This document shows positions 1 through 5,229 of a stretch of 6,053 nt of DNA, piece by piece. The notes below the pieces were generated by a model. It did not search any database. It saw only the letters and a list, made by a program, of their open reading frames with translations, and had not been told where the DNA came from. How positions within the stretch are numbered: position 1 is the stretch's first letter; every line of letters starts with the position of its first letter. Position numbers and translations under genes: made by a program. Source of the DNA: Cyclobacteriaceae bacterium (lineage in GTDB: Bacteria > Bacteroidota > Bacteroidia > Cytophagales > Cyclobacteriaceae); contig JAIENH010000055.1 in assembly GCA_019751475.1 (NCBI GenBank), forward strand, positions 1-6,053, in the 5' to 3' direction.

Positions 1-204
1 GCGGTGCGAAGCTTCGTCTACAATCTTACGCGTTTCGGCTACAGCCATACTTTCATACGCTTCATACTCCAGCCAGACCACATTTTTATTGTTAGCCTGG
101 TTGCGCACGGTGCCGATGAATACATTGATAGCGCCCGCTCCTAAACTCGTTGCGGTATCGATTACTTTTTGGACATCGATGGGTTTTGAGGTAATGTTTA
201 TCAT
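1..204 (-). CDS. moaE: Molybdopterin synthase catalytic subunit MoaE (partial, N-terminal 68 residues)
   Basis: This is the large subunit of molybdopterin synthase, which moves two sulfurs from MoaD thiocarboxylate onto cyclic pyranopterin monophosphate in the cytoplasm. Reading leftwards from the ATG at 204-202, the frame is open for 68 codons to the window edge, so the C-terminal half, including the catalytic lysine region, is missing. The visible part carries the family signature: GAINVFIGTVRNQ at residues 24-36, then LEYEAYESMA at 45-54. An in-frame TAA lies 15 bases upstream of the ATG, so this is the earliest ATG start. No Shine-Dalgarno sequence is visible. It lies downstream of moaD on the same strand, its functional partner. 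The assignment is strong; only the truncated end is unknown. Confidence 0.93.
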   Translation of the reverse strand, partial: MINITSKPIDVQKVIDTATSLGAGAINVFIGTVRNQANNKNVVWLEYEAYESMAVAETRKIVDEASHR

Positions 205-303
205 AACAGTGGCAGAAAATTATGAACTAACCAGAGATGAATGTAACGCTTTGCGAATCAAAACTCAAGCGAAAGAATGAAACAATCAGCCGGATGATAT
301 ACC
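205..303. other. Short moaD-moaE intergenic spacer
   Basis: This 99-bp AT-rich gap separates the moaD stop from the moaE start, both on the minus strand. It is longer than the other same-strand gaps here, which are 1-16 bp or overlaps. I see no convincing small gene on either strand. On the minus strand, TAATTTTC just upstream of moaE matches the Bacteroidetes -7 element TAnnTTTG at 7 of 8 positions, but I found no clear -33 TTG. A separate moaE promoter is therefore possible but unsupported. Confidence 0.3.
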
Positions 304-543
304 TTATCCACCACTCACGGGTGGTATCAGTGCCACCTCGTCTGTTTCTGTGAGGAGTTGCTCATCTTCTGCGTAATTTTGATTAACGGCAATAAGTATT
401 GATCGGAGATCGGCCAGGCCTGGGTACCGGGTGAGCAGGACTTTGCGCAAATGACCTACCTGGTTTTTATCCAATTCGATTTCTACCCGTTTACCGCCCA
501 TCAATTCGCGGGCAATGCCAAAAGTGGTGACCGTTACCTTCAT
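304..543 (-). CDS. moaD: Molybdopterin synthase sulfur carrier subunit MoaD
   Basis: This is a 79-residue ubiquitin-like sulfur carrier of the ThiS/MoaD family. Its C-terminal glycine is adenylated and thiocarboxylated, and it then donates sulfur to the pterin within molybdopterin synthase (MoaD2-MoaE2). The length is typical. The protein opens with the beta-strand MKVTVTTFG and an ARELMGG segment. It ends in the characteristic DEVALIPPVSGG, with the free Gly-Gly at 78-79 directly before the stop. The ATG at 543-541 gives exactly the usual N-terminus. It sits upstream of moaE on the same strand and is divergent from moaA, so three Moco genes cluster. No activating MoeB/MoaB-like gene or moaC is visible; these may lie to the left of the window or elsewhere. 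Confidence 0.94.
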   Translation of the reverse strand: MKVTVTTFGIARELMGGKRVEIELDKNQVGHLRKVLLTRYPGLADLRSILIAVNQNYAEDEQLLTETDEVALIPPVSGG

Positions 544-606
544 GTACTTAAAACGTCAAACTACTATTTTTTATCGGTCTATGACTATCTTTCGTACGAA
601 AATCTC
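544..606. promoter_or_regulatory. Divergent moaD / moaA intergenic region (putative promoters)
   Basis: These 63 bp separate the divergent starts of moaD and moaA, so promoters for both directions are expected here. On the plus strand, TATCTTTC at 586-593 matches the Bacteroidetes -7 consensus TAnnTTTG at 7 of 8 positions, but there is no good TTG at the -33 spacing and it lies very close to the moaA ATG. On the minus strand, TAGTTTG resembles the element with one base too few in the spacer. The region is too short for a Moco riboswitch. The promoter role comes from gene orientation; exact elements are not resolved. Confidence 0.45.
590..601. repeat. 12-bp perfect palindrome TTTCGTACGAAA before moaA
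   Basis: TTTCGTACGAAA reads the same on both strands and ends five bases before the moaA ATG, inside the only divergent control region of the window. The position would suit an operator for a dimeric regulator acting on moaA, moaD or both. The half-sites are only six bases with no spacer, and chance occurrence is plausible in a single sequence. It matches no operator I can name. Confidence 0.3.
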
Positions 607-1593
607 ATGCTGTTTGATAATCACCATCGGCCCCTGAACTACTTGCGCCTGGCTGTGACGGATCGTTGCAACCTACGGTGCTTTTATTGCATGCCGGAGG
701 AAGGCATTCATTACCTGCCCAAAAAGGCGTTGCTTTCTTTTGAAGAAATTGAGCGATTGGTGCGATTGCTAGCAGCCATGAGGATTTCGAAGATCAGGAT
801 TACGGGCGGTGAGCCTTTTGTTCGCAATGATCTGATGAGCCTGCTCAACACGATTGTTGAAATCCCCGGTGTGAAGGATGTGCACCTGACGACCAATGGT
901 GTACTTACCGCCAAGCATATTCCTGAGTTGAAAAAGATGGGAATCGCTTCAGTCAATCTAAGTCTCGATACGCTGGATCGTGCTCGCTTTCACGCCATCA
1001 CGCGCAGAGATGAATTTGACAATGTTATGGACACCTTTCATGGCTTGTTGAATCACGGCATCCTATTGAAGATCAATACCGTGGTGATGACCGGAAAAAA
1101 CATTGACGATATTTTGCCGCTGGTAGCCTTGACAAAAGAATTACCAGTGTCGGTACGTTTTATTGAAGAGATGCCATTCAACGGTGAAGGCAATCACTAC
1201 ACGTCACTTACGTGGACGTACAAAAAAATTCACGATCATATCTTGGCAGCCTACCCGGACTTGCAAAAAGTACCCGACCCGGAGAACTCTACTGCTTATC
1301 ACTACCGGATTCCGGGTCACACAGGTGATATTGGTATCATTGCTGCTTTTAGCCGCACATTTTGTGGTACGTGTAACCGGATTCGCATTACTGCCCAAGG
1401 CGAACTAAAGACATGTCTGTACGACAACGGAGTTCTCAACATCAAAGACTTACTTCGCTCGGGCATTTCGGATAATAATCTCAAAGTAGAACTCCTGAAA
1501 GCATTTGACAATCGACCTAAAGATGGTTTCGAGGCGGAGAAGAAAAGAATGAATGTGCCTGTGCACGAGTCCATGTCAACCATCGGAGGTTAA
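607..1593 (+). CDS. moaA: GTP 3',8-cyclase MoaA (radical SAM)
   Basis: This enzyme does the first Moco step, converting GTP to (8S)-3',8-cyclo-7,8-dihydroguanosine 5'-triphosphate, which MoaC then turns into cPMP. The product is 328 residues, the normal length. The radical-SAM cluster CNLRCFYC has Cys21, Cys25 and Cys28. The SAM-binding GGEP is at 67-70 and LTTNG at 94-98. The C-terminal second [4Fe-4S] cluster ligands are Cys253, Cys256 and Cys270 within FCGTCNRIR and LKTC. The protein ends in the conserved Gly-Gly tail (STIGG). The frame is open back to 451, but that extension overlaps moaD antisense and is not MoaA-like. The ATG at 607 gives the typical MLFDNHHRPLNYLRLAVTDRC start. It heads an apparent four-gene operon. 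Confidence 0.96.
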   Translation: MLFDNHHRPLNYLRLAVTDRCNLRCFYCMPEEGIHYLPKKALLSFEEIERLVRLLAAMRISKIRITGGEPFVRNDLMSLLNTIVEIPGVKDVHLTTNGVLTAKHIPELKKMGIASVNLSLDTLDRARFHAITRRDEFDNVMDTFHGLLNHGILLKINTVVMTGKNIDDILPLVALTKELPVSVRFIEEMPFNGEGNHYTSLTWTYKKIHDHILAAYPDLQKVPDPENSTAYHYRIPGHTGDIGIIAAFSRTFCGTCNRIRITAQGELKTCLYDNGVLNIKDLLRSGISDNNLKVELLKAFDNRPKDGFEAEKKRMNVPVHESMSTIGG

Positions 1594-1609
1594 AAAAATA
1601 ATTCAGTTT

Positions 1610-2125
1610 ATGCGGATCCTATTTTTTGCGGTATTTCTGGCGTTCAATTTTTCTTCAAAAGCCCAGCAAACAAAACCAACCACTTCCTTTATCGTTTCCG
1701 GTAAGGTCAAGTCGATCGTAACGATCAATGGAACGGATTTGGCACGTTTAAAAACTCATGAAATTGGAAACGTAACAATCACAAATCACTTGGGAGAAAA
1801 AAAGAGCGAAGCCAAGACCCTGAAAGGTGTGCTGCTGAAAGATGTACTGGCCGCGGTAGAATTTGATGGGAGCAACCCACGATTGCTAAGTGAGTTTTAT
1901 TTGATATGCAAGGCAAACGATGGCTACACCGTTGTTTATTCCTGGAACGAAATTTTTAACAATCCGCTGGGCGACAAAATTTACATTGTAACAGAAAAAG
2001 AAGGTGTAGCACATCAAAAAATGGATGATGCCATACTCATGATCTCACCAACCGATCTGCGCACAGGCAGGAGGCATCTCAAAGCGTTGCAGTCCATTGA
2101 AGTGAAGAGGGCCGGAGAAAATTAA
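1610..2125 (+). CDS. Small exported protein with sulfite-oxidase-like molybdopterin domain
   Basis: This 171-residue protein has a clear Sec signal peptide (MRILFFAVFLAFNFSSKAQ, cleavage likely after residue 18 or 19), so the mature protein is periplasmic or surface-located. The body resembles the core of the Oxidored_molyb (sulfite oxidase) fold: TLKGVLLKDVL at 70-80, matching the family's WTGVPLRDLL; ANDGYTVVYSWNE at 102-114, matching its ADGY segment; and a closing DLRTGRRHLKALQSIEV at 149-165, matching the KWL-RIEV end. The segment where the family has its Mo-ligating Cys (CAGN) appears as VTITNHLG, without Cys. The only Cys, residue 100, is elsewhere. It may therefore bind no molybdenum. 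The ATG at 1610 is chosen because it starts the signal peptide. An earlier ATG at 1553 would overlap moaA and spoil the signal peptide. It starts 16 bp after moaA. Confidence 0.72.
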   Translation: MRILFFAVFLAFNFSSKAQQTKPTTSFIVSGKVKSIVTINGTDLARLKTHEIGNVTITNHLGEKKSEAKTLKGVLLKDVLAAVEFDGSNPRLLSEFYLICKANDGYTVVYSWNEIFNNPLGDKIYIVTEKEGVAHQKMDDAILMISPTDLRTGRRHLKALQSIEVKRAGEN

Positions 2126-2134
2126 TCAGCAGCT

Positions 2135-2875
2135 TTGGACTACATTCTCATCATTTCTTTTTTCCTGATCGCTATCATTTATGCGTCAGTAGGTTTTGGT
2201 GGAGGTACGAGCTATCTCGCCCTAATGGGTGTGATGATGATAGGATTTGAGATCATGCGGCCGGCTGCCTTGCTGTGTAACATCGTAGTGGTGACGAACG
2301 GTGCCTATGTATTTTATAAAGAAGGCTTGCTCGACATAAAAAAAATCTGGCCGTTTCTTGTGTCAAGTGTGCCCCTGGCATTTGTGGGTGGGCAGTGGCC
2401 GATCCGCGAAGACGCGTTTTTTCAACTCCTAGGTTGGGCGCTGGTGGCCGCGGCCATTTCGTTATGGGCCCAGGATTATTTTTCAGCGAATCATAATAAT
2501 GAACAAAGGCATCAACCTCCCGTTATCCCGTTTGTGCTTGGTAGTTCTATTGGGTTGCTATCAGGCTTGGTCAGTATCGGGGGCGGCATTTTCTTGTCAC
2601 CGATTCTTCATTTTATGAAGTGGGACTCGGCTCGTAGAATATCTGCACTCGCCAGTGTATTTATACTGGTTAATTCACTGAGTGGATTAGCTGGTCAGTT
2701 TACGCGTTCGGCATCATTTGATTGGAAATTCATATTCCCATTGTTGATTGCTGTGTGGGTAGGGGGGCAAATTGGTTCACGATTGGGTGCAAAGAAACTC
2801 AATCCGATTTACATTCGCAGAATTACAGCTATCTTGATCCTGGTGGCAGGCGTTAATATTTTAATCAATCACTAA
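2135..2875 (+). CDS. TauE/SafE family sulfite/anion exporter-like membrane protein (TTG start)
   Basis: This is a 246-residue inner-membrane protein of the TauE/SafE (formerly DUF81) family, whose characterised members export sulfite, sulfoacetate or related organosulfur anions. It shows the family's two-half layout, each half with a glycine motif: VGFGGGTSYLAL at 19-30 and VSIGGGIFLSPIL at 146-158. I count about eight hydrophobic segments (roughly 3-20, 32-55, 70-86, 93-112, 129-150, 166-185, 196-212, 226-244), with a polar loop at 113-129. The start is TTG at 2135. An in-frame TAA, the stop of the previous gene, lies only three codons upstream, and the next in-frame ATG would delete the first helix and glycine motif. 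It lies 9 bp after its upstream neighbour. Sulfur-anion export fits the flanking genes, but the substrate is inferred. Confidence 0.85.
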   Translation: MDYILIISFFLIAIIYASVGFGGGTSYLALMGVMMIGFEIMRPAALLCNIVVVTNGAYVFYKEGLLDIKKIWPFLVSSVPLAFVGGQWPIREDAFFQLLGWALVAAAISLWAQDYFSANHNNEQRHQPPVIPFVLGSSIGLLSGLVSIGGGIFLSPILHFMKWDSARRISALASVFILVNSLSGLAGQFTRSASFDWKFIFPLLIAVWVGGQIGSRLGAKKLNPIYIRRITAILILVAGVNILINH

Positions 2876-2876
2876 T

Positions 2877-3413
2877 ATGAAATTTCTTTTAGGTGTTTTT
2901 CTGATGACTGTCACCATAATGGCCCATGCACAAATGCCCACCCGTGTTAATCCGGTGATTAAAAGTGCTGGTGGTATTTTTGAAATTCCATACGCAGTTG
3001 AGAAGCCAGATCCGCAACTGATGTACAATATCGTGATTGAGGTGGAGCGGCCCAGCGAAAAACCTGATACGATTAATTGGGCGCTAAACAACGTGGCGCG
3101 GCTGTTAAACCTTCATGCGGTGGGAGGGGTGGCTTCCAAAAATATTAATGTGGTACTGGCAATACACGGAGGTGCTACCTACACAGTGATGAATAATGAA
3201 GCCTATAAAGCAAAATACAAAGTCGACAATCCCAATCTCAAACTTTATAAAGAACTTCAGGAGGCTGGTGTGAGAATGTTTGTTTGTGGGCAATCGTTAA
3301 TCGCGCGTGACGTAGATCGTACCCGCATGGTGCCAGAAGTAAAAATTGCCGTGTCCATGCTCACTACGCTGACTACGTATCAGCTTAAAAATTATGCGTA
3401 TCTGAAGTTTTAA
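2877..3413 (+). CDS. Exported DsrE-family protein with a single cysteine
   Basis: This 178-residue protein has a signal peptide (MKFLLGVFLMTVTIMAHAQ, cleavage near residue 18-19) followed by a DsrE/DsrF-like domain. Recognisable family features are NVVLAIHGGATYTVMNN at 91-107, a parallel strand ending in HGGA; NPNLKLYKELQEAGVRMFVCGQSL at 118-141; and a C-terminal VKIAVSMLTTLTTYQLKNYAYLKF. Cys137, in VCGQS, is the only cysteine and sits where DsrE-type sulfur carriers have their reactive Cys. Cytoplasmic DsrE homologues act in sulfur relay; a periplasmic version could bind or pass sulfur, but this is inference. The ATG lies one base after the TauE-like stop, so it is probably co-translated. 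Its stop overlaps the stop of the converging regulator gene. Confidence 0.84.
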   Translation: MKFLLGVFLMTVTIMAHAQMPTRVNPVIKSAGGIFEIPYAVEKPDPQLMYNIVIEVERPSEKPDTINWALNNVARLLNLHAVGGVASKNINVVLAIHGGATYTVMNNEAYKAKYKVDNPNLKLYKELQEAGVRMFVCGQSLIARDVDRTRMVPEVKIAVSMLTTLTTYQLKNYAYLKF

Positions 3414-4192
3414 TGTTGGCCATCAAACCAATCTTTAAACTCACCTACTTTCTCCCGGCTCACAATCACTTCTTTGTCCCAAGCAGGTTGGGTAGTAATT
3501 TTTAATCGACTGTTGGAATACACCATCACATCTTGTATGAAATGGATGTTTACGATGTAGGTGCGGTTCACCCGGAAGAACAATTTCAGGTCGAGCACTT
3601 CTTCTAGTGATTCCAGTGTGAAGTCAATAATGAATTTGCGAAGCTGATTGGTAACCAGATACACATCGCGGCCATCAGCAAAGTACAGCAGCACCTGGTC
3701 GGTTGTGATTGACCGAATATGGTCGCCTACTTTTACCATAAACCTGCTTTTATAGCTCTTCGTTTCCGCACCACCGGCCAACGATTTGATGGCCTCTGTC
3801 TTTTTTTCAACCACGAGTTGATCTCGAAGAGTTTCTAATTTTTGCAGACTGGTGCTCAAGTCTGTAAATGTTACCGGCTTTAGCAGGTAATCGATACTGT
3901 TTACTTTGAAAGCCTCTAACGCATATTCATTGTAGGCCGTAATAAAGATCACGGGCTTTTGAATGCTGATCTCCTTGAAGATTTGAAAACTCACGCCATC
4001 CTTTAGCTGAATGTCCATGAAAATCAAATCAATGGACTGCATGTTTTCGTTCAACCAGGCCACGGTGCCTGCTACAGAGTCGCATATTCCTGCAATTCGA
4101 ATGTTGCTATCGTATCGCTGTAGGTAGCGCTGTAGTTTTTCCACCGCAGGTGTTTCGTCCTCAACAATCAATACAGACAAGGGCTGTTTCAT
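3410..4192 (-). CDS. LytTR-family DNA-binding response regulator
   Basis: This is a 260-residue LytR/AlgR-type regulator. The receiver domain, about 1-120, has the acidic pair Glu11-Asp12 in VLIVEDE, phospho-acceptor Asp60 in LIFMDIQL, Thr85 in VIFITAY, and Lys105 in DYLLKPV, so it looks competent for phosphorylation. After a linker of about 30 residues, a LytTR domain occupies roughly 150-258. Its typical FFRVNRTYIVNIHFI is at 205-219 and VSREKVGEFKDWF at 244-256. It should bind DNA as a dimer at paired short repeats. The ATG shares an ATGA with the stop of the upstream pseudokinase gene, so it is the last gene of the signalling operon. Its targets are unknown. No site for it can be recognised in this window. 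Confidence 0.95.
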   Translation of the reverse strand: MKQPLSVLIVEDETPAVEKLQRYLQRYDSNIRIAGICDSVAGTVAWLNENMQSIDLIFMDIQLKDGVSFQIFKEISIQKPVIFITAYNEYALEAFKVNSIDYLLKPVTFTDLSTSLQKLETLRDQLVVEKKTEAIKSLAGGAETKSYKSRFMVKVGDHIRSITTDQVLLYFADGRDVYLVTNQLRKFIIDFTLESLEEVLDLKLFFRVNRTYIVNIHFIQDVMVYSNSRLKITTQPAWDKEVIVSREKVGEFKDWFDGQH

Positions 4193-5229
4193 GCGGCTGT
4201 GGTCTGATCGATGTACATCAACGGAAACTTAATGTAATTTTCGTGACCTGCCTTCACCTGCACAAACGGCTTGTCGCTGTAGAGTGAGTAGGAGCGTTGC
4301 AGACGTTGCAATGCCTCCAGGCTTGGCTCATGTAGTTGCAGCTTGTCATTGAGGTCGTGATGCAATACAAAATAGTCTTCATCTTCTTGTGATAGCGTAA
4401 AGACTAATGGGGAATCAGGTGAGATCAGCGTATTGCGAATAATACTGTCCACCGTGGTGAGCAGTGCACCGGGCACAATGTGGATGCTGTTGGCATTTTG
4501 CAATTGGTTAGACCATTTTATCTGCTGCGAGTGCTTTTGGTTGGCAAGAGCCAATAGGTGGCCAATGGCCTGCAGTACCTCGGTGAGCGACACAAATTCA
4601 GTCTGGCGGTGAACCAGTTGATAACGATACAGCGATGCGAGGCTGTCGATGAGTTCTTCGGCCGTTTCTGTCTTTTTATGAAGGCATAAGATTAACTCTT
4701 CCAGACTATCGTACAACAGGTCGGGATTGATTTCCTGCCGGAACGACCTGAATTCCGACTCCAGGTTTTCTTTTAGTTTTTGTTCTTGCTCAAGTTGCTG
4801 CACGTTTTCAAGCAACAAATATTGGTTTCCGATATGCAAAATATTGTATAAGATGGAAGTAAACGCGAAGATAAGACCAAAGAGCCATAGCTCACGTGAA
4901 CTGATGTCAAAGCCGATCACGCGCGAGTAATACTGAGAGATAGCAATCAACACCAGTACGGTGCTAACGATGGTTGTGACTGCTATTTGAATGAGAGCCT
5001 TATTCCGTTCGAGAGGCAGAAATTTTTCTAACAACACCAAGGTTAGCCTCATCGCTTCGAACGAGATAAGACTCAACACAATACTGACGTAGACTTCTTT
5101 CTCACTAAAGAGCGTGCTTAGCTGACCTACATTATTATTAATGAGTAAGATAATTAGGTACACCAGCACGCCAAACACGGGTGGTGCCAAGATGCGAAAG
5201 AATGGATTGTGAATGAATACCCGCTTCAT
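4189..5229 (-). CDS. LytS-like histidine kinase homologue, probable pseudokinase
   Basis: This 346-residue membrane protein resembles LytS/YehU-type sensor kinases. Four hydrophobic segments (about 12-31, 45-66, 78-98, 114-135) are followed by a coiled-coil-like Q/E-rich stretch at 138-163 and then a degenerate His_kinase region. The family motif QxxPHFLFNSLN reads EINPDLLYDSLE at 166-177, so the phospho-acceptor His is Asp170 (codon GAC). The helix LASLYRYQLVHRQTEFVSLTEVL at 198-220 is well conserved. The ATP-binding N-box LVENAVKH of its neighbour is TVDSIIRN at 259-266, losing the Asn and His. The glycine box GLENIHKRY is ALQRLQRSY at 306-314. The reading frame is intact, so this is a retained gene rather than decay. 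It overlaps both neighbours by 4 bp. It likely works as a sensing or allosteric partner of the intact kinase. Confidence 0.85.
   Translation of the reverse strand: MKRVFIHNPFFRILAPPVFGVLVYLIILLINNNVGQLSTLFSEKEVYVSIVLSLISFEAMRLTLVLLEKFLPLERNKALIQIAVTTIVSTVLVLIAISQYYSRVIGFDISSRELWLFGLIFAFTSILYNILHIGNQYLLLENVQQLEQEQKLKENLESEFRSFRQEINPDLLYDSLEELILCLHKKTETAEELIDSLASLYRYQLVHRQTEFVSLTEVLQAIGHLLALANQKHSQQIKWSNQLQNANSIHIVPGALLTTVDSIIRNTLISPDSPLVFTLSQEDEDYFVLHHDLNDKLQLHEPSLEALQRLQRSYSLYSDKPFVQVKAGHENYIKFPLMYIDQTTAA

Noticed and set aside
249..275. Imperfect hairpin CTTTGCG...CGAAAG in the moaD-moaE spacer
   Set aside because: Six pairs with a bulge and a 14-base loop, AT-rich and without a T-run on the transcribed strand, so it is neither a convincing terminator nor a riboswitch.
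89..280. 63-codon plus-strand frame over moaE and the spacer
   Set aside because: It is mostly the antisense shadow of moaE and resembles no protein I recognise.
451..606. 52-codon N-terminal extension of the moaA frame
   Set aside because: It runs antisense through moaD, has no MoaA-like sequence, and the ATG at 607 gives the standard N-terminus of the family.
711..1583. Several antisense and alternate-frame open frames inside moaA
   Set aside because: moaA is a confident full-length gene, and these frames show no recognisable protein features or independent start signals.
1553..1609. Upstream ATG for the SUOX-like gene
   Set aside because: It lies within the moaA coding region and would place 19 unrelated residues before a clear signal peptide.
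4189..5229. Frameshift or decayed pseudogene explanation for the degenerate kinase
   Set aside because: The frame is uninterrupted over 346 codons, both overlaps with neighbours are exact, and non-catalytic parts are well preserved.
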